Shown here one piece after another: positions 16,372 to 25,567 of a stretch of 64,000 nt of DNA (position 1 is its first letter; each line of letters opens with the position of its first letter). Both the position numbers and the translations under genes were made by a program. The DNA is from Streptomyces cyaneus (GTDB lineage: Bacteria; Actinomycetota; Actinomycetes; Streptomycetales; Streptomycetaceae). Location: assembly GCF_004028635.1 (NCBI RefSeq), contig NZ_RQJW01000007.1, positions 558,001-622,000 of the forward strand, in the 5' to 3' direction. The notes below the pieces were generated by a model. The model had not been told where the DNA came from. It saw only the letters and a list, made by a program, of their open reading frames with translations, and ran no database searches.

Positions 16372-17662
16372 AAGCGGGAACGTGCACGGTCTCCACCCTG
16401 CTGGCGACCAGCCGTTCCCGCTCCCTGCGCGCCGCCCGCTTGCGCAGCCGCAGGATCTGGCTGACCCCCAGCGCCTGGAGGACGAACACCGCCGAGAAGG
16501 CGATGGCGTAGTCGTCCCCCGTGGCATCCAGCAGCACGCCGATCGCGAACAGCGTCGTCATCGAGGCGACGAAACCGCCCATGTTGGTGATGCCGGACGC
16601 GGTCCCCTGCCGCTCCGGCGGATTCGCCGGCCGCGCGAAGTCGAAGCCGAGCATCGAGGCCGGCCCGCACGCCCCGAGCACCGCGCACAGCACGATCAGC
16701 AGCCACATCGGCGCCGTCTCACCGGGCCAGGCCAGCGTCGTCGCCCACAGCACCGCCGTCGCGCCGACGGTCCCGAGCGCCAGGGGCAGCCGCGCCTCGT
16801 GGTGCCGGGCGACGATCTGGCCGTAGACCAGGCCCACGACCATGTTCGACAGGACGACCAGGGTGAGCAGTTCACCGGCCGACGCCCGGGACAGCCCCTG
16901 CGCCTCCACCAGGAACGGCATCCCCCACAGCAGCAGGAACACCATCGCCGGGAACTGCGTCGTGAAGTGCACCCACAGCCCCAGCCGCGTGCCGGGCTCC
17001 CGCCAGGACGCGGCGATCTGACGGCGTACGTAGGCCGCGCCCAGGTGCGGCAACGGCTCCGGCTCGTGTCCCTCGGGGTGGTCCTTCAGGAACAGAAGCA
17101 GCAGGACCAGTACGACGACACCCGCCGCCGCGCTGCCCGCGAACGCCGCCGTCCAGCCCACGCCGTGCAGCAGCCGGGCCAGCACCAGCGTGGAGACGAG
17201 GTTGCCCGCCATGCCCGCGAGCCCCGCGAGCTGCGCGATCAGCGGCCCGCGGCGGGCGGGGAACCAGCGGCCGCCGAGCCGCAGCACACTGATGAACGTC
17301 ATCGCGTCGCCGCAGCCCAGCAGCGCGCGCGAGGCGAGGGCCATGCCGTACGACGGCGAGAAGGCGAAGCCCAGCTGGCCCGCCGTGAACAGCACCACGC
17401 CGATGGTCAGCACCTTCTTGGTGCCGAGCCGGTCGACGAGCAGGCCGACGGGTATCTGCATGCCGGCGTAGACGAGCAGCTGCAGGATCGAGAACGTCGA
17501 CAGGGCCGAGGCGTTCACGTCGAAGCGGTCGGCCGCGTCGAGGCCGGCGACCCCGAGGGACGTACGGAAGATGACGGCGACGAAGTAGACCGAGACGCCT
17601 ATGCCCCAGACGGCGACGGCGCGGCGGCCGCCCGGAGGATCACCCGGCAGCACGGACCTCAT
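16370..17662 (-). CDS. MFS transporter (12-helix)
   Basis: A 430-residue major facilitator protein with about 12 helices. Loop 2-3 shows GLLVDRLGTKKVL (motif A-like), and a conserved FDFARPANPPERQGTASGI segment lies in the second half. It resembles nitrate/sugar-phosphate-type MFS members with unassigned substrates. The ATG at 17662 overlaps the TGA of the upstream GntR gene (ATGA), so the pair is one operon and the GntR regulator probably senses the transported compound or a metabolite of it. Confidence 0.9.
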   Translation of the reverse strand: MRSVLPGDPPGGRRAVAVWGIGVSVYFVAVIFRTSLGVAGLDAADRFDVNASALSTFSILQLLVYAGMQIPVGLLVDRLGTKKVLTIGVVLFTAGQLGFAFSPSYGMALASRALLGCGDAMTFISVLRLGGRWFPARRGPLIAQLAGLAGMAGNLVSTLVLARLLHGVGWTAAFAGSAAAGVVVLVLLLLFLKDHPEGHEPEPLPHLGAAYVRRQIAASWREPGTRLGLWVHFTTQFPAMVFLLLWGMPFLVEAQGLSRASAGELLTLVVLSNMVVGLVYGQIVARHHEARLPLALGTVGATAVLWATTLAWPGETAPMWLLIVLCAVLGACGPASMLGFDFARPANPPERQGTASGITNMGGFVASMTTLFAIGVLLDATGDDYAIAFSAVFVLQALGVSQILRLRKRAARRERERLVASRVETVHVPA

Positions 17663-18336
17663 CGCTCTTCCCCCCGCGCCAGATGCGAGAACCAGCCGAT
17701 GTGCCGGTGGACCAGCCCGACAGCGGCCTCGGCGTCCCCGGAGCGCAGGGCCTGAAGGATCTCCTCGTGCTCGACGAGGGTCTTGGCGATCCGGTCGGGG
17801 TGGGAGTGCAGGACGGCGACGCCCATGCGCAGTTGCCGGTCGCGGAGTTGGTCGTACAGCCGCGACAGGATCTCGTTGCCGCCGCTGCGCACGATCTCCG
17901 CGTGGAAGCACCGGTCGGTGACGGCGGCCCCGGCGAGATCTCCGGCGGCGGCCTGGGCCTTCTGCTCGGCGAGCAGTTCCTCCAGGCGAGCGATGAGCCC
18001 GGGCGGCGCGGGTACGGCTTTGCGCGCCGCGTGCTCCTCGACGAGCATCCGCGTCTCCACCACGTCCTTGATCTCCTGTGCGGAGACCGGCAGGACCAGT
18101 GCGCCCTTCTTCGGATAGAGCTTGATCAGCCCCTCGACCTCCAGCCGCAGCAGCGCTTCCCGCACCGGCGTGCGCGAGACTCCGACGGCCTCGGCGAGCT
18201 CGCCCTCGGTGAGGAGGGTCCCGCCCTCGTAGCGGCGCTCCAGGACGCCCTGCTTGACGTGGGTGTAGACACGGTCGGCGGCGGGGGGCTGCTTCATGGA
18301 CTGCTGCTTCACGGGAGCGGGCGGGGCGGAGGGCAT
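17659..18336 (-). CDS. GntR family regulator (FadR/FCD subfamily)
   Basis: A 225-residue regulator. The N-terminal winged helix contains LTEGELAEAVGVSRTPVREAL followed by LEVEGLIKLYPKKGALV. The C-terminal FCD helical domain carries likely metal-ligand residues in DRCFHAEIV and VHRHIGWF. FCD regulators usually respond to small organic acids. In-frame starts exist at 18366 and 18336; the latter (MPSAPPAPVK) is preferred because the former would translate through the probable promoter region. The first gene of a two-gene operon with the MFS transporter, it is probably autoregulated. Confidence 0.88.
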   Translation of the reverse strand: MPSAPPAPVKQQSMKQPPAADRVYTHVKQGVLERRYEGGTLLTEGELAEAVGVSRTPVREALLRLEVEGLIKLYPKKGALVLPVSAQEIKDVVETRMLVEEHAARKAVPAPPGLIARLEELLAEQKAQAAAGDLAGAAVTDRCFHAEIVRSGGNEILSRLYDQLRDRQLRMGVAVLHSHPDRIAKTLVEHEEILQALRSGDAEAAVGLVHRHIGWFSHLARGEER

Positions 18337-18541
18337 GCCCACAGCATAGATACAACACGTACGCATGAGGGCGTTCGTCCAGCATACGGACGGGAAACCT
18401 GATCAGGAGTCAGACACGGGGCCCCGCCACACCCGCCACACAACCTTCTGTGCTACTTACGTGTCACACATGTGCGGCCCACCTGTCTTCCCTCCAACTC
18501 GGCCGCATACTGGGGCATTCGACGTAATCGGGGTATTTCAG

Positions 18542-19441
18542 TTGATAACCGCCATCAAGGGCTTCCGTGTCCGCAGAGCCGCAGCCGTCGCAGTGACGAC
18601 CGGCGCGATGCTCGTCACCGGAGCCCTCACCGCGGCACCCGCGCAGGCCGTGACGACGCCCACCATCACCGCCAAGGGCGGGTTCCTGATGAACAGCGCC
18701 ACCGGCACGACCCTGTTCAACAAGGCCGCTGACACCAAGAGGCTCACCGCCTCCACCACGAAGATCATGACCGCCAAGGTCGTGCTCTCGCAGTCGAACC
18801 TGAACCTGGACGCCAAGGTCACGATAAAGAAGGAGGTCAGCAACTACATCGTTTCCAAGGGCGCCTCGTCGGCGAACCTGATCGTCGGCGACAAGGTCAC
18901 CGTCCGTCAGCTGCTGTACGGGATGATGCTCAAGTCGGGCTGCGACGCCGCGATGTCCCTGGCCGACAAGTTCGGCACCGGCACGACGGTCAACGCGCGC
19001 GTGAAGTCGTTCATCGGCAAGATGAACACCATGGCCAAGAGCCTGGGCATGACGAACACGCACTTCGATTCGTTCGACGGCATCAGCAACGGCTCCAACT
19101 ACTCGACGCCGCGCGACCTGACGAAGGTGGCCCGGAGTGCGATGAAGAACTCGACGTTCAAGACCGTCGTGAAGACCAAGTACTACACGGCGAAGACGAT
19201 CACGAGCTCCGGCTCCACCCGCACGATGGCGACGTGGAAGAACACCAACCTCCTGCTCGGCTGGAACGGCACGCTCGGCGTGAAGACCGGCTCCGGCACC
19301 GAGGCCAAGTACTGCCTCGTGTTCGCCGCCACGCTCAACGGCGAGTCGGTGATCGGCGCCGTCCTCACCGCTCCCGATGAGGCCAGCCGCACGACGGACG
19401 TGAAGAAGCTCATCAACTACGGCTACGCCAAGATCAGCTGA
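18542..19441 (+). CDS. Secreted D-Ala-D-Ala carboxypeptidase (S11, PBP5-like)
   Basis: A 299-residue serine DD-carboxypeptidase that trims peptidoglycan stem peptides. A signal peptide ends near APAQA (about residue 35). Active-site motifs are STTK (SxxK), SGCDAA (the SxN-equivalent, with Cys as in many actinobacterial members) and KTGSGTEA (KTG). No C-terminal membrane anchor is visible, so it may be released or wall-associated. No ATG fits: a TTG at 18542 after GGGGTA gives a normal signal peptide, while the longer frame from 18365 would add an unlikely 59 residues. Confidence 0.88.
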   Translation: MITAIKGFRVRRAAAVAVTTGAMLVTGALTAAPAQAVTTPTITAKGGFLMNSATGTTLFNKAADTKRLTASTTKIMTAKVVLSQSNLNLDAKVTIKKEVSNYIVSKGASSANLIVGDKVTVRQLLYGMMLKSGCDAAMSLADKFGTGTTVNARVKSFIGKMNTMAKSLGMTNTHFDSFDGISNGSNYSTPRDLTKVARSAMKNSTFKTVVKTKYYTAKTITSSGSTRTMATWKNTNLLLGWNGTLGVKTGSGTEAKYCLVFAATLNGESVIGAVLTAPDEASRTTDVKKLINYGYAKIS

Positions 19442-19458
19442 CGCGCGAGTGCGACGAG

Positions 19459-19490
19459 AGGGGGCGGCCACTTGACAGTGGCCGCCCCCT
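19459..19490. terminator. Bidirectional terminator between convergent genes
   Basis: A perfect 14-bp stem with a TGAC tetraloop (19459-19472 and 19477-19490) followed by TTT lies between the carboxypeptidase stop and the stop of the leftward BCDH operon. It is one of the best terminators in the window and could serve both. Confidence 0.88.
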
Positions 19491-19508
19491 TTCAGTGCCT
19501 TCCGTGGC

Positions 19509-20924
19509 TCACGCCCAGGTGATCAGCCGCTTCGGCTGCTCCAGGATCGCCGCCACGTCGGCCAGCACCTTGGAGCCCAGCTCCCCGTCCACCAGCCGGT
19601 GGTCGAAGCTGAGCGCCAGTGTGGTGACCTGACGCGGCTTCACCTTGCCCTTGTGGACCCACGGCTGGAGCTTGATCGCGCCGACCGCGAGGATCGCGGA
19701 CTCACCGGGGTTGAGGATCGGGGTGCCGGTGTCGACGCCGAAGACGCCGACGTTGGTGATGGTGACGGTGCCGCCCTGCATCGCGGCGGGGGACGTCTTG
19801 CCTTCCTTCGCCGTTGACACCAACTCACCGAGCGCCCCGGCCAGTTGCGGGAGCGTCTTGGTGTGGGCGTCCTTGATGTTCGGGACGATCAGGCCGCGCG
19901 GGGTCGCCGCCGCGATGCCCAGGTTGACGTAGTGCTTCTGCACGATCTCCTGGGCCGCCTCGTCCCAGGACGCGTTCACGTCAGGGTTTCGCTTGATCGC
20001 GACCAGCAGGGCCTTGGAGATCAGCAGGAGGGGGTTCACGCGCAGGCCCGCGAACTCCTTGTCCGCCTTGAGCTCCTCGACCAGCTTCATCGTGCGCGTC
20101 ACGTCCACCGTCACGAACTCCGTGACATGCGGCGCCGTGAACGCCGAGCCGACCATCGCCGCCGCCGTCGCCTTGCGGACGCCCTTCACCGGGATACGGG
20201 TCTCGCGGACCGCGTCGTACGTGGCCACCGGCGCCGACGTGGCCACCGGGGCGGCGGCCGGGGCGGGCTGGGACACCGGCTCGGGAGCCGGGGCCGGCGG
20301 GGCCACCGCCGCGTGGACGTCCTCGCGGGTGATGATGCCGTCGGGGCCGGTGGGAGTCACCGTGGCCAGGTCGACGCCCAGGTCCTTCGCCAGCTTGCGC
20401 ACCGGCGGCTTCGCCAGCGGCCGGGGAGGCGTCACCGCCACCGCGGGGCCGTGGCCGTTCAGCTCGGACTGCAGGGCCTGCGCCGCCGTCGAGGGCTCCT
20501 GGCGCGGGACGTCGGCCCCCTTGCGCGGGCGGCGCTTGGTCGAGGACGCGGCCACGCCGTAGCCGACCAGCACCGGCTGGCGGCCCTGCGGCTTGGCCTC
20601 CTCCGGCTCCTTCTCGGCGGGAGCCGGAGCCTGGGCCGGCGCCTCGGCGACAGGGGCCGTACCGCCCGCCACGTCCACCGCGATGATCGCCATACCGACG
20701 TCCACCGTCGTGCCCTCGGGGAAGTGCAGCTCGCGGACCACCCCGTCGTACGGGATCGGCAGTTCGACGGCCGCCTTGGCCGTCTCGACCTCGCACACCA
20801 CCTGACCGTCGGTGACCGTGTCGCCCGGCTGGACGTACCACTTGAGGATCTCGGCCTCGGTGAGTCCCTCGCCCACGTCGGGCATCTTGAACTCGCGCAC
20901 GGACGCTTCAGTCATCGTCGTCAT
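19509..20924 (-). CDS. bkdC2: Branched-chain 2-oxoacid dehydrogenase E2 (set 2)
   Basis: A 471-residue dihydrolipoamide acyltransferase that transfers branched acyl groups from E1 to CoA. Domains in order: a lipoyl domain (about 7-82) with the lipoylated Lys in VETAKAAVEL; an Ala/Pro linker; a peripheral subunit-binding domain (about 165-200, KPPVRKLAKDLGVDLATV); and the catalytic domain ending in LSFDHRLVDGELG with the His/Asp pair. The ATG at 20924 follows GAGGAGAGGGG. It is last in an E1alpha-E1beta-E2 operon, with 10 bp to E1beta. The product supplies isobutyryl-, isovaleryl- and 2-methylbutyryl-CoA primers for branched fatty acids and polyketides. The symbol is by remembered synteny. Confidence 0.93.
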   Translation of the reverse strand: MTTMTEASVREFKMPDVGEGLTEAEILKWYVQPGDTVTDGQVVCEVETAKAAVELPIPYDGVVRELHFPEGTTVDVGMAIIAVDVAGGTAPVAEAPAQAPAPAEKEPEEAKPQGRQPVLVGYGVAASSTKRRPRKGADVPRQEPSTAAQALQSELNGHGPAVAVTPPRPLAKPPVRKLAKDLGVDLATVTPTGPDGIITREDVHAAVAPPAPAPEPVSQPAPAAAPVATSAPVATYDAVRETRIPVKGVRKATAAAMVGSAFTAPHVTEFVTVDVTRTMKLVEELKADKEFAGLRVNPLLLISKALLVAIKRNPDVNASWDEAAQEIVQKHYVNLGIAAATPRGLIVPNIKDAHTKTLPQLAGALGELVSTAKEGKTSPAAMQGGTVTITNVGVFGVDTGTPILNPGESAILAVGAIKLQPWVHKGKVKPRQVTTLALSFDHRLVDGELGSKVLADVAAILEQPKRLITWA

Positions 20925-20934
20925 GCCCCTCTCC

Positions 20935-21915
20935 TCAGTACGCCAGGGCACGGTCGACGGCGTCGAGCACCCGGTCCAGGCTCGGCAGGTACTCCTCCTC
21001 CAGACGCGCCGGCGGATACGGGGCGTGGTAACCGCCCACGCGCAGCACCGGGGCCTCCAGGTGGTAGAAGCAGCGCTCCGTGATCCGGGCGGCGATCTCC
21101 GCGCCCGAGCCGAAGAACACCGGGGCCTCGTGGACCACGACCAGGCGGCGGGTCTTCTCGACGGAGGCCTGGATGGAGTCGAAGTCGAGCGGGGAGACCG
21201 AGCGCAGGTCCAGGACCTCCAGGTTCCGGCCCTCCTCGGCCGCCGCGTCGGCGACCTCCTGGCAGAGCTTCACCATCGGGCCGTACGCGGCCAGGGTGAG
21301 GTCCGTGCCCTCGCGGACGACCTGCGCCTTGTGCAGCGGGCCCGGGATCGCCTCCGTGTTGACCTCGCCCTTGTCCCAGTAGCGCCGCTTCGGCTCGAAG
21401 AAGATCACCGGGTCGTCGCTCTGGATGGCCTGCTGCATCATCCAGTACGCGTCCGACGAGTTGGAGGGGCTGACGATCTTCAGACCCGCCACATGCGCGA
21501 AGAGCGCCTCCGGGGACTCCGAGTGGTGCTCCACCGCACCGATGCCGCCGCCGTAGGGGATGCGGACGACGACAGGGAGCTTGACCTTGCCCAGCGAGCG
21601 CGCGTGCATCTTCGCCAGCTGCGTGACGATCTGGTCGTACGCCGGGAAGACGAAGCCGTCGAACTGGATCTCCACCACGGGGCGGTAGCCGCGCAGGGCG
21701 AGACCGATCGCCGTGCCCACGATGCCCGACTCGGCCAGCGGGGTGTCGATGACGCGGCTCTCGCCGAAGTCCTTCTGAAGGCCGTCCGTGACCCGGAAGA
21801 CGCCGCCGAGCTTGCCGACGTCCTCGCCCATGATCAGGACCTTGGGGTCGGAGTCCAGGGCGCGGCGCAGCGACTCGTTGATCGCCTTGGCCAGAGCCAT
21901 CTTTTCGGCTGCCAT
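20935..21915 (-). CDS. bkdB2: Branched-chain 2-oxoacid dehydrogenase E1 beta (set 2)
   Basis: A 326-residue thiamine-diphosphate E1 beta subunit. Family signatures are LIMGEDVGKLGGVFRVTDGL, DTPLAESGIVGTAIG and RIPYGGGIGAVEHHSESPE, which forms part of the active site with E1 alpha. The length is standard. It lies 2 bp downstream of the E1 alpha stop and 10 bp upstream of the E2 start. Together with E1 alpha it decarboxylates 2-oxoisovalerate and related keto acids from Val, Leu and Ile. Confidence 0.94.
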   Translation of the reverse strand: MAAEKMALAKAINESLRRALDSDPKVLIMGEDVGKLGGVFRVTDGLQKDFGESRVIDTPLAESGIVGTAIGLALRGYRPVVEIQFDGFVFPAYDQIVTQLAKMHARSLGKVKLPVVVRIPYGGGIGAVEHHSESPEALFAHVAGLKIVSPSNSSDAYWMMQQAIQSDDPVIFFEPKRRYWDKGEVNTEAIPGPLHKAQVVREGTDLTLAAYGPMVKLCQEVADAAAEEGRNLEVLDLRSVSPLDFDSIQASVEKTRRLVVVHEAPVFFGSGAEIAARITERCFYHLEAPVLRVGGYHAPYPPARLEEEYLPSLDRVLDAVDRALAY

Positions 21916-21917
21916 GA

Positions 21918-23096
21918 TCAGACCCCCTCTACGTCCGCGAACGACGCCTGGTAGGCGGCGAACTGGGCGCGTTCCTCGTCGACGAGCGCATGCCCGTCCG
22001 CGTACGCGTTCTCGAAGATGGCGAAGTGGTCCGGGTCCGGCATGGCGCGGACCGCCTCACGCACTCGTTTGCCCAACGCCTCGCTCTCGCGCTCCAGTTC
22101 CGCGAAAAATCCCTCGTCCGCGTGGTTTGAAGCCTCGAGATAGGCGCGGAGGCGCAGGATCGGGTCCTTCGCCTCCCAGGCCAGGCGCTCGTCGTCCCCG
22201 CGGTAGCGGGTGGGGTCGTCGGAGGTGGTGTGGGCGCCCATGCGGTACGTGTACGCCTCGACCAGTGTCGGCCCCTCGCCGCTGCGGGCGCGCTCCAGCG
22301 CCCACTTCGTCACGGCGAGGCACGCCAGGACGTCGTTGCCGTCCACGCGCACGCCGGGGAAGCCGAAGCCCTGCGCACGCTGGTAGAGCGGCACCCGGGT
22401 CTGCTTCTCGGTCGGCTCGGAGATCGCCCACTGGTTGTTCTGGCAGAAGAACACCACGGGGGCGTTGTAGACCGCGGAGAAGGTGAAGGACTCCGCGACA
22501 TCGCCCTGGCTGGAGGCGCCGTCGCCGAAGTACGCGATCACCGCGCTGTCGGCGCCGTCCTTGGCGATGCCCATGGCGTAGCCGGTGGCGTGCAGCGTCT
22601 GGGAGCCGATGACGATCGTGTAGAGCTGGAAGTTGTTGCTGTTCGGGTCCCAGCCGCCGTTGTTCACGCCACGGAACATGCCGAGCAGGTTGGTCGGGTC
22701 GACCCCCCGGCACCAGGCGACGCCGTGCTCGCGGTAGGTCGGGAAGACGTAGTCGTCCTCGCGGGTGGCCCGGCCGGAGCCGATCTGGGCGGCCTCCTGG
22801 CCGAGCAGCGACGCCCACAGGCCCAGCTCGCCCTGGCGCTGCAGGGAAGTGGCCTCGGCGTCGAAGCGGCGGGTGAGCACCATGTCGCGGTAGAGGCCGC
22901 GGAGCTCATCGGGGGTGATGCCGGCGACGTATTTGTCGAACTCGGCGTTCTTGACGCGCTTGCCCTCGGGCGTCAGCAACTGCACGAGTTCGGGGTCGGT
23001 GCCTGGCGATTTCCTTGCGGTTGTGCGCTTGCCGGCCGTGCTCTTGGTACCGGCGCTGCGTCGCGGCTTTGGCGCGGCAGTGCTCTCCACGGTCAC
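21918..23096 (-). CDS. bkdA2: Branched-chain 2-oxoacid dehydrogenase E1 alpha (set 2)
   Basis: A 392-residue E1 alpha subunit. The ThDP motif is AYFGDGASSQGDVAESFTFS; downstream QNNQWAISEPTEKQT and YRMGAHTTSDDPTRYR contain other conserved active-site and phosphorylation-loop residues. An extra basic Ala/Lys/Arg/Thr-rich N-terminal tail of about 30 residues is unlike the second copy at 38898-40034. The GTG start at 23096 follows GGAGGAG. First gene of the operon; a 30-bp imperfect palindrome lies about 190 bp upstream. Confidence 0.94.
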   Translation of the reverse strand: MTVESTAAPKPRRSAGTKSTAGKRTTARKSPGTDPELVQLLTPEGKRVKNAEFDKYVAGITPDELRGLYRDMVLTRRFDAEATSLQRQGELGLWASLLGQEAAQIGSGRATREDDYVFPTYREHGVAWCRGVDPTNLLGMFRGVNNGGWDPNSNNFQLYTIVIGSQTLHATGYAMGIAKDGADSAVIAYFGDGASSQGDVAESFTFSAVYNAPVVFFCQNNQWAISEPTEKQTRVPLYQRAQGFGFPGVRVDGNDVLACLAVTKWALERARSGEGPTLVEAYTYRMGAHTTSDDPTRYRGDDERLAWEAKDPILRLRAYLEASNHADEGFFAELERESEALGKRVREAVRAMPDPDHFAIFENAYADGHALVDEERAQFAAYQASFADVEGV

Positions 23097-23280
23097 GTGT
23101 GCTCCTCCGTCGGTCCGGCTCCCGGGTTCGCCGGGTGCCAGTGCGGCTCACCTGCAGCCCTACGGACGCACAGGGTGGGTGCGGCTCGTGCGGGAACAGG
23201 CGTGACAGGTGCCCCGGCGAGCGCCCTGCAATAGGCACGTTACCCAGTGCTCCACATTTCTGTGAAACCCCTCCTGACCT

Positions 23281-23311
23281 GCGATTTTGCTTGGATTTCC
23301 AAGTAAATCGC
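23281..23311. promoter_or_regulatory. Interrupted palindrome upstream of BCDH set 2
   Basis: Nested inverted repeats share one centre: GCGATTT (23281-23287) pairs with AAATCGC (23305-23311), and CTTGG (23290-23294) pairs with CCAAG (23299-23303). The AT-rich content stands out from its surroundings. Lrp-family regulators favour such sites, so BkdR or a relative is a candidate binder. Confidence 0.5.
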
Positions 23312-23567
23312 GAAAGTCCGGAACAACTCCTGGTCACAGCCTTGCAGGGGGCCGGAACAACGGCACGTTATATCGGTGACCCAGGTCACGGGAAGAGCAA
23401 CCGAGGGCGAGATCACTCATCCCACGTGACGCTGCACACATACGCGAAGGCGGAAGAGTCCGGATATTTCGCCCGCCGATCACGAAGCGTGTCTGCTACT
23501 ACGGCCGACACGAGGGTGCGCATTCCGGCCACTCGGCAGTACCTGTGAACGGCCACCCCGTAAACGG

Positions 23568-23609
23568 CACGCGCGCGTGCAGCCCGTTTCCGGGCCGCAC
23601 GCGCGCGTG
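23568..23609 (-). terminator. Long terminator hairpin of the kinase gene
   Basis: A 19-bp stem with one mismatch and a TTTC loop (23568-23586 with 23591-23609) lies 38 bp after the leftward kinase stop. Each arm itself contains the palindrome CACGCGCGCGTG. Confidence 0.8.
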
Positions 23610-23646
23610 GAGCTGCTTTGTCGGTGAGAGGGGGCCGCGAGGCCGG

Positions 23647-25197
23647 TCAGACGCCGTCCGTCGGTGTCGGCAGCGTCGGCGGATCCGACGGCTCCTCCGT
23701 GGGGTCCTCCGTCGGCTCCTCGGTCGGCTCGGCGGTGGTCGGCTCCTCCGTCGGCTCGGCCGTGGTCGGCTCCTCCGTCGGCTCCTCGGTGGGCGTGTAC
23801 GAGGGCTCGTACGACTGCGTGTAGTCCGGGTCGGTGCCCGTGCCGGTGCCGTCGTCCGTGGCCGTGTCGGTGGGCTCCTCGGTCGGATCGTCGCTCGGCG
23901 TCTCGCTGGCCTGGTCGTCCTTCGTCGTCTGCGACGTGGTCGGCTTCGGCGTGGTGTCGTTGCCACCGTCTCCGTTGCCGGTGCCCTTCAGGGCCAGCGC
24001 GACGCCCGCCGCGATCGCGATCACCGCGAGGACGGCGAGGATCCACAGCTTGCCGCGGCCGGTGCCTTTGTTGCCGTGTCCCTCGAAGCCGCCGTCGTCA
24101 CCGCCGCCGTACCCGGAGGGCAGGATCGGCTGCGGGATCTGCGTCGTACCGGATCCGGAGTCCGAGGGGTGCCCCATGACGGTCGTGTTCGCGAAGCCCG
24201 CGGCCGGGGTGTGCCGGCCGTCGTGCATCGCCACCGGGCCGGTGTTCCAGGTGCCGGTGTGGCCGCCCTGGTCGTACAGCATCTGCAGGCCGTACTGGAC
24301 GAGGCCGCGCATCTCCTCGGCCGTCTGGAACCGGTCGTCCGGCTCCTTGGCCAGCGAGCGCATGACCAGGCCGTCGAGCTCCGGCGGCGCCCCGTCGGAG
24401 ACCTCGGACGGGGGCGTCGGGATGTCCTGGACGTGCTGGTAGACCACCGACAGCGGGGTCTCACCGGTGAACGGGGGCCTGAGCGCGAGGAGTTCGTAGA
24501 GCAGGCAGCCCGTCGCGTACAGGTCGGAGCGGTGGTCGACCGCCTTGCCGAGCGCCTGCTCGGGCGACAGGTACTGCGGGGTGCCCATGACCATGCCGGT
24601 CTGCGTCATCGTCGACTGCGCGCCGTGCAGGGCGCGGGCGATGCCGAAGTCCATCACCTTCACGGCGCCGTTGTGGGTGATGATGACGTTGGCGGGCTTG
24701 ATGTCGCGGTGCACGATGCCGTGCTGGTGCGAGTAGGCGAGCGCCTCCAGGACGCCGGAGACGATGATCAGCGCCTGCTCGGGGCCGGGCGCCTCGGCGT
24801 TGAGGAGCAGGTCGCGGATCGTGCGCCCCTCGACGATCTCCATCACGATGTACGGCACGCTGTGGCCGCCCACGAAGTCCTCGCCGGAGTCGTACACGGC
24901 GACGATCGCGTGGTGGTTGAGGCCGGCCACCGACTGGGCCTCGCGCGTGAAGCGGGCCTTGGACACCGGGTCCTCGGCGAGGTCGGAGCGCAGCAGTTTG
25001 ACCGCCACGGTGCGTCCGAGGCGCACGTCCTCGGCCGCGAAGACCTCGGCCATGCCGCCCCGGCCGAGTCTGCGGGTCAGCCGATAACGGCCGTCCCCGA
25101 CAAGTCCGCCATTACCCCACATCTCCGGCGCGTCTGACATACCGCCGCCAGCCGCCTCGGGGTCGGACGGGCCCTGAGCGCGCTGCTGCTGTGCCAT
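23647..25197 (-). CDS. Membrane Ser/Thr protein kinase with TEEP-repeat outer domain
   Basis: A 516-residue PknB-type kinase. The kinase domain (about 37-300) has the glycine loop LGRGGMAEVF, the catalytic Lys in TVAVKLLR, VHRDIKPANV, the DFG in VMDFGIAR, and the activation loop TMTQTGMVMGTPQYLSPEQ with Thr residues suited to autophosphorylation. A juxtamembrane linker leads to one membrane helix (about 388-408). The outer part (about 100 residues) is Thr/Glu/Pro/Asp-rich with EEPT-type repeats and no PASTA domain, so its ligand is unclear and wall contact is a guess. It is divergent from a second kinase gene across a 370-bp gap. Confidence 0.93.
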   Translation of the reverse strand: MAQQQRAQGPSDPEAAGGGMSDAPEMWGNGGLVGDGRYRLTRRLGRGGMAEVFAAEDVRLGRTVAVKLLRSDLAEDPVSKARFTREAQSVAGLNHHAIVAVYDSGEDFVGGHSVPYIVMEIVEGRTIRDLLLNAEAPGPEQALIIVSGVLEALAYSHQHGIVHRDIKPANVIITHNGAVKVMDFGIARALHGAQSTMTQTGMVMGTPQYLSPEQALGKAVDHRSDLYATGCLLYELLALRPPFTGETPLSVVYQHVQDIPTPPSEVSDGAPPELDGLVMRSLAKEPDDRFQTAEEMRGLVQYGLQMLYDQGGHTGTWNTGPVAMHDGRHTPAAGFANTTVMGHPSDSGSGTTQIPQPILPSGYGGGDDGGFEGHGNKGTGRGKLWILAVLAVIAIAAGVALALKGTGNGDGGNDTTPKPTTSQTTKDDQASETPSDDPTEEPTDTATDDGTGTGTDPDYTQSYEPSYTPTEEPTEEPTTAEPTEEPTTAEPTEEPTEDPTEEPSDPPTLPTPTDGV

Positions 25198-25435
25198 CGG
25201 TCCTCGCCGTCGTTTCTGCCCGCGGTGCGCGCGGTGTTGTTACGGTCTCCGTCGGCCACGCTACAGCCTCCGCGCAAGCCGTCGGTCCGAGACGGTCGCC
25301 CCAACCGGACGGAGACGGACCGGCCATCAAACCGGTATCCCGTCCGCTCGTGCAAATTCTGTGTACCGCCCGTACGCCCCCGGTAACTCTTCCGCGACGC
25401 TTCTTTCGCGTACGGTCACGGAACGGGCACCGCGC

Positions 25436-25463
25436 TTGACCTGTCAGTGCCGTGGGGCAGACT
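25436..25463 (+). promoter_or_regulatory. Candidate promoter of the PASTA-type kinase gene
   Basis: TTGACC (25436-25441) and CAGACT (25458-25463) with a 16-nt spacer resemble a vegetative Streptomyces promoter, about 100 bp before the kinase start. Confidence 0.45.
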
Positions 25464-25481
25464 TGGCCGGGAACAGCACGT

Positions 25482-25519
25482 GGATCACTCGGGACCACTC
25501 GGATCACTCGGGATCGTCC
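25482..25519 (+). repeat. Two 19-bp direct repeats in the kinase leader
   Basis: GGATCACTCGGGA begins both halves (25482 and 25501), a 19-bp tandem duplication downstream of the candidate promoter, in the untranslated leader. It may be an operator pair or simple slippage. Confidence 0.55.
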
Positions 25520-25567
25520 GATCCACGGCAGTCGCAGGCGCCTAAGAGGCTACGGGGGACGCAGCAC

